DNA of 64,000 nt from Pseudoxanthomonas sp. PXM03 (GCF_014852005.1 NZ_JACVAU010000002.1:992001-1056000), one strand, 5' to 3'; counted from the first letter of the stretch, positions 51,062 through 60,273 are shown. Numbers and translations: made by a program. Notes: generated by a model not told the origin, from the letters alone.

Positions 51062-52579
51062 TCAAGCGGCGGCGAAGTGGCCATGGAAGCCCAGCGGCAC
51101 GGTGTATGGCAGCCACGCCTGGGCAACAGGACCCGCTTCCACGCGGCCCGCGTCGAGCACCGCGATGCCGCTGCGACCACGCGCGGCGTCCAGCAGCGTG
51201 CCGACCAGCCAGCCGTCGTCGGGGCGTGTGCTGCCGGGACGCGGCACGAACAGGTGCTCTTCCACCAGCACATCGCGACCGTAGTCGTGTACCTGGCGCC
51301 GGTCACGCGCCACATCGAAAGCGCCGACGCCATTGAAATACGGCGCAACCGAAGCGCTCGCGTGCACGGGCGCATACAGCCGCGCGGGACCGGCAGACCG
51401 CGTGCGCGCATCGAACACGGGGAACTCGATGCCCGCGATGCCCGTCTCTTCCCAGCGGGCATCGCCACGGCGCAGATCGAGCACGAGTTCACGCAAGGGC
51501 CCGTTTCCTCCATGCACGTCGCCGTCACCGTTCATTGCCGCCTTCAAGGGCGAGCGCGCCTCCTCCACGTCCAGATGCTGCACGGCGCGCAGCACGATGC
51601 GGCCATCACGCTCGTACGCATCGCCGAAGTGATAGATCGCCGCGAAGTCGGCTTCGAACCAGCGCGCCTGCGCGGGCGCATGCTTGTCCACGACGGCGAT
51701 GCGCAGCGGCTGGTCCTGCCGGAAGCGCAGGCGCTCGAAGAACGCACCGGCACCGTCCAGGTAGCGGAACGGGATCAGGACGAACACCAGATGGCGATCG
51801 GTCATCGCGAAACTGTGCAGATAGCCGGGCACGGGTGTCTCCAGCACGTCGGCCGACGCCAGCGTACCGTCGCGGCCGATGTGCCACACCACCAGGCCAT
51901 TGCCGCCCATCATCGAGATGGAGCCGAAATTCCACACCGAACCGTCGCGATCCACCAGCGGATGTGCCGAGAACGGGATCGCCGCCAGGTCGTGACGCCA
52001 GGTCACCGGCCCGAGCGTGGCCAGCTGGTCGGGATCGAGCTCGAACGCCGAGCCCGCCTCGCATAGCGCGAACAGGCGGCCGTTGATCATCGTCACCGAG
52101 GTGTTGGCCGCGTTCGCATCGTCGTTGTTGCGGATCGGCTGCATGTCCGGAACGGAGGTGCCGGCGACGGGATACAGGAAACGTCCTGCCTCCTGCTCGC
52201 GGGTGAACTTGGGCGTGGCCACCATGCGGGCACGGTGGGTCAGCGTGCCGTCGCCGTTGAAGCGCCACCCGTGGACCATGCCGTCGCCGTCGAACCAGTG
52301 CTCGTAGCGGAACCCCGCACGCTCGGTCCATGCAGGACCGTTGCGGTACAGCGTGCCACCGAAGCCCGCCGGCAGCCGTCCTTCGATCCGCACGTTTTCC
52401 GGGCCCAAGGTTTCGGACTGCACCGACTTCCAGCCGGCCAGCCACGGGCGTTCGCGCAAGCCGGCGGCGAAGCGGGCAGGATCGCCGGCCAAGGCGTCCT
52501 GGCCACGCAGCAAGGCGGGGGCGACGGCCAGCGCGGTGGCGCCGGACAGGAGGTTGTGCAGGAAGCGGCGGCGGTCCAT
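51062..52579 (-). CDS. Carotenoid cleavage oxygenase (RPE65 family), exported
   Basis: 505 residues. Fe(II)-dependent dioxygenase that cleaves carotenoids or related polyenes. It begins MDRRRFLHNLLSGATALAVAPALL, a probable Tat signal. The four iron-binding histidines can be placed in IPFSAHPLVD, GYLHSFAMTD, AIYHFGDAY and the C-terminal LGFHGHF. RNGPAWTERAGFRYEHWFDGDGMVHGW near 75-100 is the family's conserved opening. The DUF2141 gene ends 11 bases upstream, so the two form an operon. The ATG is chosen over an in-frame GTG 75 bases upstream that overlaps that gene. Confidence 0.88.
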   Translation of the reverse strand: MDRRRFLHNLLSGATALAVAPALLRGQDALAGDPARFAAGLRERPWLAGWKSVQSETLGPENVRIEGRLPAGFGGTLYRNGPAWTERAGFRYEHWFDGDGMVHGWRFNGDGTLTHRARMVATPKFTREQEAGRFLYPVAGTSVPDMQPIRNNDDANAANTSVTMINGRLFALCEAGSAFELDPDQLATLGPVTWRHDLAAIPFSAHPLVDRDGSVWNFGSISMMGGNGLVVWHIGRDGTLASADVLETPVPGYLHSFAMTDRHLVFVLIPFRYLDGAGAFFERLRFRQDQPLRIAVVDKHAPAQARWFEADFAAIYHFGDAYERDGRIVLRAVQHLDVEEARSPLKAAMNGDGDVHGGNGPLRELVLDLRRGDARWEETGIAGIEFPVFDARTRSAGPARLYAPVHASASVAPYFNGVGAFDVARDRRQVHDYGRDVLVEEHLFVPRPGSTRPDDGWLVGTLLDAARGRSGIAVLDAGRVEAGPVAQAWLPYTVPLGFHGHFAAA

Positions 52580-52590
52580 GGCATCGCGCC

Positions 52591-53019
52591 TCAGTGCAGC
52601 GCGATGTCGATGGCGGCATCCTGCGCGCCGATGTCGAAGCGGGCTTCGTCCCACGTCGGCTTGCGCATCACGCGCGGATTGTTGCTGAAGCCGTAGCCTT
52701 CGGTCGGCATGCCGATCATGTTGCTGTCGAGCTTGCCGTTGCCGTTCTCGTCGTGGGTGACCATGACGGCGTATGTGCCGGGTTCCAGGTCCTTGAAGAC
52801 GAAGGTGGAGGTGTCGCCGCGCGGCGGCGCGCCATCGCCCTGCACCGGGGGCGCCTGGCCGTCCCAGCCGGCCTGGCTGTCGACGATCGCCAGCTTGATG
52901 AGTCCTGTCTGCGCGCGCACCCCGCGCAGGGTGACGGTGAGGTCGGCGGCCTGCGCCGGTGCGAGGGTGGCGATCAGCAGCGCGACGAGGCAGAGCGGAC
53001 GACAGACGGAACGGTGCAT
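52591..53019 (-). CDS. DUF2141 secreted protein
   Basis: 142 residues from MHRSVCRPLCLVALLIATLAPAQAA, a signal peptide. The body has DLTVTLRGVRAQTGLIKLAIVDSQAGW, FVFKDLEPGTYAVMVTHDENGNGKLDSN and GMPTEGYGFSNNPRVMRKPTWDEARF, the DUF2141 pattern with an EF-hand-like DENGNGKLD loop. Such proteins often accompany carotenoid oxygenases or beta-carotene-related genes, as here. The role is unknown. GGAG lies 6-9 bases before the ATG. Confidence 0.87.
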   Translation of the reverse strand: MHRSVCRPLCLVALLIATLAPAQAADLTVTLRGVRAQTGLIKLAIVDSQAGWDGQAPPVQGDGAPPRGDTSTFVFKDLEPGTYAVMVTHDENGNGKLDSNMIGMPTEGYGFSNNPRVMRKPTWDEARFDIGAQDAAIDIALH

Positions 53020-53136
53020 GGCGGACTCCGGTGCATGGCAGGAACGTGCTGCCAGTGTCGCCACCGCCCTGCGACCAGTCAGTTGCCAGCCGTCATCTCT
53101 TCGACCTGCCGGAAGTCACTTCCGGGGAGCCCGCAC

Positions 53137-54213
53137 TCAGGCTGCTGCGGATACCTCGCGCTGTGCACGTCGCCGGCGCACGGCGATGGCGAGGCTTTCC
53201 AGTACCTGCACGGAGGCCTCCCATCCCAGGCATCCATCGGTGATGCTCTGCCCGTAGGTCAGCGGCTGGCCATCGACCAGGTCCTGGCGCCCACCCGCCA
53301 GGTGGCTCTCCACCATCACGCCGACGATGCGCTGCTCGCCCGCCTGCAGCTGCGCGGCGATGTCATCGACGACCGCAGGCTGGTTGTCCGGGTTCTTGCC
53401 GCTGTTGGCGTGACTGGCGTCGACCATCAGGCGTGCCGGCAGGCCCGCCTTCGCCAGCACCTGGCTCGCCGCCTCGATGCTGGCCGCGTCGAAGTTCGGC
53501 GTCTTCCCGCCGCGCAGGATCACGTGGCAGTCGGGATTGCCCGCCGTGGCCGCGATCGCCGAACGCCCTTCCTTGGTCACTGCCAGGAAATGATGTGGAT
53601 GCGAGGCCGCACCCACCGCATCGACCGCGATCTTCACGTTGCCGTCGGTGCCGTTCTTGAACCCGACAGGGCACGACAGCCCGCTGGCCATCTCGCGATG
53701 CACCTGGCTTTCGGTGGTGCGCGCCCCGATCGCACCCCATGCCACCAGGTCGCTGATGTACTGCGGCGAGATGGTGTCCAGGTATTCGCACCCCGCTGGC
53801 AACCCCAGCGCGTTGATGTCGCGCAGCAGCCTGCGCGCCAGGCGCAGGCCGCGGTTGATGTCGAAGCTGCCGTCCAGCGCCGGGTCGTTGATCAGCCCCT
53901 TCCAGCCGACGGTGGTGCGCGGCTTTTCGAAATAGACGCGCATGACGATCTCCAGTTCGCCGGCCAGCGTGTCGCGCAACGGCTTCAGCCGGCTCGCGTA
54001 CTCCATCGCGGAGGCAGGATCGTGGATCGAGCAGGGACCGATCACCACGATGACGCGATCATCGCGGCCATGCAGGATGTCGTGCAGCGCGCCGCGTGCA
54101 TCGGACACGGTCTGCGACACCGCGTCGTCGCAAGGCAGTTCGCCGATCACGGCGGCGGGCGTCACCAGCTCATCGAGTTTGCGGATGCGCAGGTCGTCGG
54201 TATGGGGGGCCAT
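53137..54213 (-). CDS. aroG: 3-deoxy-D-arabino-heptulosonate 7-phosphate synthase (class I)
   Basis: 358 residues. First step of the shikimate pathway, condensing phosphoenolpyruvate and erythrose 4-phosphate. Conserved blocks are VIVVIGPCSIHDPASAMEYA near 54-73, RVYFEKPRTTVGWKGLINDP near 92, ISPQYISDLVAWGAIGARTTESQVHREMASGLSCPVGFKNGTDG near 148-190 and LMVDASHANSGKNP near 268. GGAG lies before the ATG at 54213. A T-rich terminator hairpin only 20 bases upstream and an aromatic leader peptide show attenuation control. Which of AroF/G/H it equals in feedback specificity cannot be told. Confidence 0.93.
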   Translation of the reverse strand: MAPHTDDLRIRKLDELVTPAAVIGELPCDDAVSQTVSDARGALHDILHGRDDRVIVVIGPCSIHDPASAMEYASRLKPLRDTLAGELEIVMRVYFEKPRTTVGWKGLINDPALDGSFDINRGLRLARRLLRDINALGLPAGCEYLDTISPQYISDLVAWGAIGARTTESQVHREMASGLSCPVGFKNGTDGNVKIAVDAVGAASHPHHFLAVTKEGRSAIAATAGNPDCHVILRGGKTPNFDAASIEAASQVLAKAGLPARLMVDASHANSGKNPDNQPAVVDDIAAQLQAGEQRIVGVMVESHLAGGRQDLVDGQPLTYGQSITDGCLGWEASVQVLESLAIAVRRRRAQREVSAAA

Positions 54214-54232
54214 CGGGTTTCTCCGGGTCAAC

Positions 54233-54261
54233 AAAAAAGCCGCCAGGGTGGCTGGCGGCTT
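54233..54261 (-). terminator. Attenuator hairpin before the DAHP synthase gene
   Basis: AAGCCGCCAG (minus strand) pairs with CTGGCGGCTT around CCACC and is followed by six T residues, then by GTTGACCCGGAG and the aroG ATG. A terminator inside the leader, after an aromatic leader peptide, is the classic attenuator layout. Confidence 0.85.
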
Positions 54262-54286
54262 CAAGGGGATTCTTCTGGTGTCTTGC

Positions 54287-54370
54287 CTAGAATGAATGCA
54301 ACCTCGCCTCCGCCGCTGGCATCGGAAAGCCGTAATACCAAAACCAGAAGCGGGCACGGGTGGTGTTCAT
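54287..54370 (-). CDS. Aromatic leader peptide of the DAHP synthase gene
   Basis: A 27-codon open frame starting MNTTRAR and continuing FWFWYYGF, then PMPAAEARLHSF and TAG. Eight of the 27 residues are Phe, Trp or Tyr, and seven of those fall in one run of eight codons (TTC TGG TTT TGG TAT TAC GGC TTT). It ends 26 bases before the terminator hairpin. A ribosome stalled on these codons when charged aromatic tRNAs are scarce would change leader folding. CTTCTGGT in the leader (54343-54350) is an exact complement of ACCAGAAG just before the terminator (54272-54279). Confidence 0.82.
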   Translation of the reverse strand: MNTTRARFWFWYYGFPMPAAEARLHSF

Positions 54371-54533
54371 TCACGGCTAGAGATAACACGCCATGCCGGC
54401 GATGGCGAATGTTTCATCTGCAACGTGGGGCGTGTTAACGCGGACCCGCCGCCCACCTGCGGTGGCCGCCCGGCGACGGGCGCCGCGTTTGCCAGCATGT
54501 CCGCTTCGAGGACGACACCCGCGCAGGTGTTCC

Positions 54534-55847
54534 ATGGAACTGACCCGCCGACAGTTGTTCGCGGCGCCCGCCGCGCTCGCCGCCGCCACGTTGCTGCCCG
54601 GGCGCCTGCTGGCGGCAGTGACGGCGCAGACCCCCGCCCTGCCCGACCTCTCCACCTGGGAATCGGTACGCGCGCAGTTCGCGCTGGACCCGGCGTACCG
54701 CCACTTCGCCTCGTTCTTCATCGCCAGTCATCCGGCACCGGTGCGCGAGGCGCTGGAAGGCTACCGGCGCGCGATGGACGCCAACCCGTTCCTGTTCGTG
54801 GAACGCTCGATGTTCGAGGACGACGCGCACAATCTTCCGCTGCACGTCTGCGCACAGGTGGCCGAGTACCTGGGTGGTCGAGGCGAGGATGTCTGCACGA
54901 CGCGAAGCACCACCGAAGGCCTGGCCCTGGTCTATCACGGCCTGCCGCTGAAAGCCGGCGACGAGGTACTGACCACGGTGCACGACCATTATTCGCACCA
55001 TGAATCGATCCGGCTTGCGACGGCGCGCTGCGGTGCGTCGATGCGCAAGGTGGCCCTGTTCCGGACATCGCGCGACGCCAGCGTGGACGAGATCGTCGGC
55101 AACCTGAAAGCGGCCATCCGCCCGCAGACGAAGGTGGTGGGCGTGACGTGGGTGCATTCCAGCACCGGCATCCGTCTGCCGATCCGCGAGATCAGCGCGA
55201 TGCTGCGCAGCCTGCCGCAGGCCCCATGGCTGGTTGTCGATGGCGTGCATGGCCTGGGCGCCGCGGACGAGACCATCGCCGAGATGGGCGCCGACTACTT
55301 CTGCGCCGGCACGCACAAGTGGATGTTCGGGCCGCGCGGCACCGGCATCGTGTGGGCGAACGCCGCGAACTGGGCACGCCTGCAGCCGTTGGTACCCAAC
55401 TTCACCGAACTCGAGAGCTATGTCGCCTGGACCAAAGACCGGGCACCGGCCGGCCCGTGCAATGCCGCGCGGATGACGCCCGGCGGGTTCCACGCCTTCG
55501 AGCACCAGTGGGCGCTGGCGGCCGCGTTCCGCATGCACGGGCAGATGGGGCGCCAGCGCGTGGCGGCGCGCATCACCGGGCTGAACGATCAACTGAAGCA
55601 GGGCCTGGCCGATCTGCCAAAGGTGAACGTGCACACGCCTCGCTCCGCAGCGTTGTCGGCGGGGCTGGTCGCGTTCGAAATCGAGGGTGTGCGGCCCAAC
55701 GACATCGTCAAGCAGTTGCTCGCGCGACGCATCATCGCCAGCACCAGCCCTTACGCCGTGAGCTACGCGCGACTGGCACCGAGTCTGGTCAACACGCCTG
55801 CGGAGGTCGACGAGGCGGTGCGCGCGGTGCGTGCGATCGCGGGCTGA
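54534..55847 (+). CDS. Tat-exported class-V aminotransferase (isopenicillin N epimerase/cysteine desulfurase-like)
   Basis: 437 residues. N-terminal twin-arginine signal MELTRRQLFAAPAALAAATLLPG, so a periplasmic location is predicted. The PLP fold-type I body has TRSTTEGLALVYHGLPLKAGDEVLTT near 120, VVGVTWVHSSTGIRLPIREI near 200, LVVDGVHGLGAADE near 232 (cofactor Asp) and the Schiff-base Lys in FCAGTHKWMFGPRGTG near 260. It resembles isopenicillin N epimerase-like proteins. The substrate is unknown. The ATG with the Tat signal is preferred over a frame 141 bases longer. It diverges from the aroG leader. Confidence 0.83.
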   Translation: MELTRRQLFAAPAALAAATLLPGRLLAAVTAQTPALPDLSTWESVRAQFALDPAYRHFASFFIASHPAPVREALEGYRRAMDANPFLFVERSMFEDDAHNLPLHVCAQVAEYLGGRGEDVCTTRSTTEGLALVYHGLPLKAGDEVLTTVHDHYSHHESIRLATARCGASMRKVALFRTSRDASVDEIVGNLKAAIRPQTKVVGVTWVHSSTGIRLPIREISAMLRSLPQAPWLVVDGVHGLGAADETIAEMGADYFCAGTHKWMFGPRGTGIVWANAANWARLQPLVPNFTELESYVAWTKDRAPAGPCNAARMTPGGFHAFEHQWALAAAFRMHGQMGRQRVAARITGLNDQLKQGLADLPKVNVHTPRSAALSAGLVAFEIEGVRPNDIVKQLLARRIIASTSPYAVSYARLAPSLVNTPAEVDEAVRAVRAIAG

Positions 55848-55969
55848 ACGCGCCCGACGATCGGTATCCGCCGGACGGTGGCCCGTGCGCCGGGATTTGC
55901 GCGTTGGTTCCTGATGCCGGTCGTTGCAAGGCGACGACCCGTTGTCCCCTTCGCCATATCCGGATCGTC

Positions 55970-56494
55970 ATGCCCCCGAACGACGCTTCCCCCCGCCCGC
56001 TGGACGACATGTTCGGCGAGGTTTACCAAGAGCTGCGCCGGCTGGCGCACAAGCAACGATTTCCCCGCGATGGCGCCACGCTGGACACCACGGCACTCGT
56101 GCACGAGCTGTACCTGCAGATGAGCCACCAGCAGCCCCAGTTCACCCATACGCGGCAGTTCTATGCGTATGCGGCGCGCGCCATGCGGCACATGCTGGTC
56201 GACCGCGCGCGTGAACGCGCACGCATCAAACACGGTGGCGACCTGCGTCGCACCGACTATCGCGACACGCTGGCCGGCCAGGTGACGATCGATCCGCAAC
56301 ACGCATTGGAACTGGACCAGGCGCTGCGCCGCCTCGCGCTGGACGATGCGCGTGCCGCCGAAGTCGTTGAACTGCACTACTTCGCCGGCCTGCCGCTGGA
56401 ACGCATCGCCGAGCTCTGCGAACTGAGCGTGCGCACCGTCTACCGCGACTGGCAATACGCCAGGGCGTTCCTCGGCGCCCAGCTGGCCGCGTAA
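55970..56494 (+). CDS. ECF-type RNA polymerase sigma factor
   Basis: 174 residues. Region 2 shows DMFGEVYQELRRLAHKQRF, TTALVHELYLQM, QFYAYAARAMRHMLVDRARERARIKHGG (the -10 binding part). Region 4 shows LRRLALDDARAAEVVELHYFAGLPLERIAELCELSVRTVYRDWQYARAFL with the helix-turn-helix for the -35 element. It matches the ECF branch that is encoded next to Ser/Thr kinases instead of anti-sigma factors. The kinase gene follows within 70 bases. Control by kinase phosphorylation is known for ECF43/EcfK-type factors and is inferred here. Confidence 0.87.
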   Translation: MPPNDASPRPLDDMFGEVYQELRRLAHKQRFPRDGATLDTTALVHELYLQMSHQQPQFTHTRQFYAYAARAMRHMLVDRARERARIKHGGDLRRTDYRDTLAGQVTIDPQHALELDQALRRLALDDARAAEVVELHYFAGLPLERIAELCELSVRTVYRDWQYARAFLGAQLAA

Positions 56495-56564
56495 GCGCGC
56501 CAGCGTGTCAGGGTCCGGCCCCGAAAGTCGCTTGGTGGCAGACCCTTTCCCGCAGACACACGCC

Positions 56565-59198
56565 ATGCCTTCCCTGCGCCAATCGTTCGATGCGGTCGTG
56601 GACCTGCCCCCGCAGGCGCGGCGCGACTGGATGGACCGGCACTGCCCCGACCCGACCGACCGCCGCCACCTGGAGGCGTTGCTCGCCGCCCACGCACGCA
56701 CCGAACCCGTCCTGCTCGATACGCCCGTCGCCGCGCTGATCGAGGCGTTGAAGGCGGAAGACATCCGCCCACCGCAGGCGTGGGTCGGCGAGCGCATCGG
56801 CGCCTTCCGGCTGATCAGTCCACTGGGCCAGGGCGGCATGGCCACCGTGTTCCTCGCCGAACGCGAGGATGTCGATTTCCAGCAACGCGTCGCGGTCAAA
56901 CTGCTGCGGCGCGGACCGTATTCCGAACTGCAGCAGCAGCTGTTCCGCCGCGAACGGCAGACGCTGGCGGCGCTGACGCATCCGGCCATCGCGCGCCTGA
57001 TCGACGGCGGCGTCACCGACGAAGGCGTGCCCTATCTCGTCATGGACCATGTGGACGGGCTACCGATCACCCGTCACGCGGAACTCCGCAACCTGGACCG
57101 GACTGCACGACTGCGGCTGCTGTGCGACGTCTGCCGCGCGGTGGACGCTGCGCACCGGCAACTGGTGGTCCATTGCGACCTCAAGCCCTCCAACATCCTG
57201 GTCACGACCGAAGGCTCGCCGCGGCTGCTGGATTTCGGTGTCGCGCGCCTGATCGACGCCACCGGCGACGGCGAAGGCGCAACTGCGATCGGACTGACGC
57301 CGGGGTACGCAGCACCCGAGCAGTACACCGGCGCTGCCGTGACCACCGCCACGGACGTGTACGCGCTGGGCGTGCTGATGCGGGAGTTGCTGAGCGGCGA
57401 GCGCCCCGATGAAAGTGCGCGCCACGATGCGTTGCCGAAGGGCGATCTGGGCGCGATCCAGTCGAAGGCTACCGCGGCCGAGCCCGCCCGCCGCTATGCA
57501 TCGGCAGGCGATCTGGCCGAGGATCTCGAACACCACCTGCGCCACGAGCCTGTCCGCGCGCGGACGCCGTCGCCACTCCATCGCATGCGCCTGTTCGCCC
57601 GCCGCCATCGCGGTGGCGTCGCCGTCGCGGCCATGCTGATGGTCGCCGTGCTCGCCAGCCTGTCAGCTGCACTCTGGCAGGCGCACACCGCGCGCGTGGC
57701 CGCGGCCGAAGCGCAGGAGCAGGCGTGGCGTGCGCGCAACGAAGCGCAGCGCGCGAATGCCGTGCGGGACCTGCTCGTGCAGCTGTTCGAGAATGAAGTT
57801 CCCCAAGGGCCGCGCGCGTCGCTGCCGGATACCGCCACGCTGCTGCAGCGCGGCGCCGAACGCGCACGCACCGATCTGGTGGCCTCGCCAGCGTTGCAGG
57901 TCGAGATGCTGGTGGTGATCGCACGGATCTACGACGAGATGTCCCGCTACGACGACGCACGTCCGCTGCTGGCACGCGCCGTCGCCATCGCGCGCGCACT
58001 GCCCCCGCGCGACCACGCCGCACTCGGGATGGCGCTCAGCCAGCAGGGACAACTCGCGTCCAGCGAGAAGGACTATCCGGCGGCGCTCGCGTTGTTGAAC
58101 GAAGCGCTCGCGGTCCAGCGCAGCGTCGATCCACACGGGCTCGCCGCCTCCCTCACCTACCACCGCCGCGCGATCGTGCGCAGCGAGATGGACGAGCACC
58201 GGGCCGCCATCGCCGACCACTTGGCCGCCATCACGATCCAGCAGGCACGCCTGCCGCCACGCGATCCCCGCCTGGTCCGCAGCTACGGCGCGCTGGGTAC
58301 CGCGTACACGCGCGCGCACCAGACTGACCAGGCCGTGCGCTGGCAACGGCATGCCCTGGCGTTGACGCGCGCGGCGTACGGCAATGAACATCCGGAGACG
58401 TCACGACGGCTCAGCAACTACGGCATCGCGCTGATGGCGGTTGGAAAGATGGCGGAAGCCGAGGCTCCGCTCCGTGAAGCCGTCGGCATCGCGCGCCGCA
58501 TCTATCGCGAACCGAACGCGGACTTGGCGCCGCGTGTGCACAATCTCGGCGGCGTGCACCTTGCGCTGGGTCGCCTCAACGAGGCCGAACCGCTGCTGCG
58601 CGAAGCCATGGCCATCGAGCATGCGATCGGCCGCGAGCGCTCGCCGGGCATCGGGTTCTCGCTGGCGAAGCTGTCCCGCATCCAGGAACTGCGCGGCGAC
58701 TTGACCGGTGCGCGCACATTGGCCGATGAGGCGCGGGCCCAGTTGGACAGAGTGCTGCCAGCCACGCACGAACAGCGTCTCGACGCCGAACTGCGCGTCC
58801 TCCGCCTGCAGTTGGTGGCTGGCCTCGATCATGACCTGCGGGAACACGCGATCGATCTGCAGCGGCGCGTCGACGCACAACACGAGCCGTATCTGTCGGC
58901 GAACGCCCTGTACGTGCGCGCCCTTGCGCATGCGCGGCAGGGGGAGGATGCGGCGGCGATCGCCATGATCGATCAAGCCTTGCGGATCGGCGACCGTCCG
59001 CGCTCGTTCCCGCACGACCTGCTCGCGTGGTACGCCACGCTGGCGCAGCTGCATGCGCGCAATGGGCGTCCCGAGGCAGCCGCACGCACGCGCCGGGAGG
59101 GCCTGGCGTTTGCGGACCGCATGGACATTCCTGCCAACCATCCTGCCCGCATTGCGTTGGCGACCGCCTCCTTCGTCACGATGGCCAACGCGCCCTGA
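56565..59198 (+). CDS. Ser/Thr protein kinase with C-terminal TPR-like sensor
   Basis: 877 residues from the ATG; a GTG 60 bases upstream is also in frame. Kinase domain about 78-345: glycine loop GQGGMATVF, VAVKLL (Lys112), catalytic loop VHCDLKPSNIL (HRD reads HCD), DFG and TPGYAAPEQ. One membrane segment lies near 360-380 (GVAVAAMLMVAVLASLSAALW). About 490 extracytoplasmic residues of helical TPR-like repeats follow (AALGMALSQQGQLASSEKDYPAALALLNEALAV, SYGALGTAYTRAHQTDQAVRWQRHALALT). It probably senses an envelope signal and controls the ECF factor upstream. Confidence 0.87.
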   Translation: MPSLRQSFDAVVDLPPQARRDWMDRHCPDPTDRRHLEALLAAHARTEPVLLDTPVAALIEALKAEDIRPPQAWVGERIGAFRLISPLGQGGMATVFLAEREDVDFQQRVAVKLLRRGPYSELQQQLFRRERQTLAALTHPAIARLIDGGVTDEGVPYLVMDHVDGLPITRHAELRNLDRTARLRLLCDVCRAVDAAHRQLVVHCDLKPSNILVTTEGSPRLLDFGVARLIDATGDGEGATAIGLTPGYAAPEQYTGAAVTTATDVYALGVLMRELLSGERPDESARHDALPKGDLGAIQSKATAAEPARRYASAGDLAEDLEHHLRHEPVRARTPSPLHRMRLFARRHRGGVAVAAMLMVAVLASLSAALWQAHTARVAAAEAQEQAWRARNEAQRANAVRDLLVQLFENEVPQGPRASLPDTATLLQRGAERARTDLVASPALQVEMLVVIARIYDEMSRYDDARPLLARAVAIARALPPRDHAALGMALSQQGQLASSEKDYPAALALLNEALAVQRSVDPHGLAASLTYHRRAIVRSEMDEHRAAIADHLAAITIQQARLPPRDPRLVRSYGALGTAYTRAHQTDQAVRWQRHALALTRAAYGNEHPETSRRLSNYGIALMAVGKMAEAEAPLREAVGIARRIYREPNADLAPRVHNLGGVHLALGRLNEAEPLLREAMAIEHAIGRERSPGIGFSLAKLSRIQELRGDLTGARTLADEARAQLDRVLPATHEQRLDAELRVLRLQLVAGLDHDLREHAIDLQRRVDAQHEPYLSANALYVRALAHARQGEDAAAIAMIDQALRIGDRPRSFPHDLLAWYATLAQLHARNGRPEAAARTRREGLAFADRMDIPANHPARIALATASFVTMANAP

Positions 59199-59288
59199 AT
59201 CGTTTCGCCCCGCATCGTCGGGACGTGTCAGTGAGCACGGCAGGAAAGCGCTTGTCTCTGTGAACCCTCACGCAGAGACCGGACTTCC

Positions 59289-60272
59289 ATGCTGCTTTCA
59301 CGCCACGCCACGCACGCCGCTGAACCGCTGACCGACGTTCCCTCCCCGTCCGACGCCGCTCCACGCGCCGGCGATACCGAACCCAGGCCTCCGACCCCCT
59401 TCAACCCGTGGACGCGTGCGGTGCAATGTCTCATCGGTCTGCTCGCACCGCGCCACGCCGCACGCAGGGGGTTGCTGCAACTCGATGACGAGACTGGCTT
59501 CGCCGGCTGTCCGCGACATGTAGAAGGCTGCCCGGAACGCCGTGAAACACTGGCGTTGCGCGGCCGGTGCTTGCAGGTAGTGTCCTGGGGCGATCCGCAC
59601 CGGCAGCCGTATGTGCTGCTACCGCCGCTTGACGCGACGGGCCGTGACGCGATGGCCGGCTGGGTGCGCGCGCTGACGGCGCACGGGTACGCCGTCGTCG
59701 CCTTCGCCCGCGAGGGCCGTACGGTAGCCACGCAGACGTCCACCTTGCTGGAAACCGCGGGCGACATGCTCGAGGTCGGCCGCCGCTGCGGCGAAGCGGC
59801 CGCGGTCATCGGCCATTCGCTCGGCGCCATGTCGGTGGTGCTCGCGCTGCACCAGGGCCTGCGCGCGAAGCGGGCGATCCTGGTCTCCGCGCAGGCCGAT
59901 CCGCGCGCGGCGTTGCAGCGCTTCGTGGATCGTTCCGGCATGGGACCGCGCGTGGGCGCGCGCATCCTGGCGCTGCTCGAATCCCGCATTGGCCAAGGAT
60001 TGGATGCGCTGCAGGCGCACCGCATCGCGCCGGCCATCGGCATCCCGGTGCTGGTCGTGCACGATCTGCTCGACGACGAAGTGCCCTGGGATGAAGGCGA
60101 GCGTTTCGCCCGGCACCTCACTGCTGCGCGCCTGCTGACCACGCTCGACCTCGGCCACCACGGCGTCCTCAACGACCCGACGGTGTTGCGCGACTGCGTG
60201 CGTTTCCTGGACGGCGAAGCGATCGGCGACAAGGTCGTGTCGTCGCCCAATCTTCCTTACGGCTTCAGCTGA
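59289..60272 (+). CDS. Alpha/beta-hydrolase
   Basis: 327 residues. No clear signal peptide; about 90 residues of proline/arginine-rich N-terminus precede the hydrolase core. The core shows the nucleophile elbow AVIGHSLGAMSVVLAL (Ser in GHSLG, near 178), VLVVHDLLDDEVPWDEG (acid Asp region near 265) and DLGHHGVLND (His near 290). The catalytic set is complete, but the substrate is unknown. It is followed after one base by an AraC-type regulator, so the two may form one unit. Confidence 0.78.
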   Translation: MLLSRHATHAAEPLTDVPSPSDAAPRAGDTEPRPPTPFNPWTRAVQCLIGLLAPRHAARRGLLQLDDETGFAGCPRHVEGCPERRETLALRGRCLQVVSWGDPHRQPYVLLPPLDATGRDAMAGWVRALTAHGYAVVAFAREGRTVATQTSTLLETAGDMLEVGRRCGEAAAVIGHSLGAMSVVLALHQGLRAKRAILVSAQADPRAALQRFVDRSGMGPRVGARILALLESRIGQGLDALQAHRIAPAIGIPVLVVHDLLDDEVPWDEGERFARHLTAARLLTTLDLGHHGVLNDPTVLRDCVRFLDGEAIGDKVVSSPNLPYGFS

Positions 60273-60273
60273 C

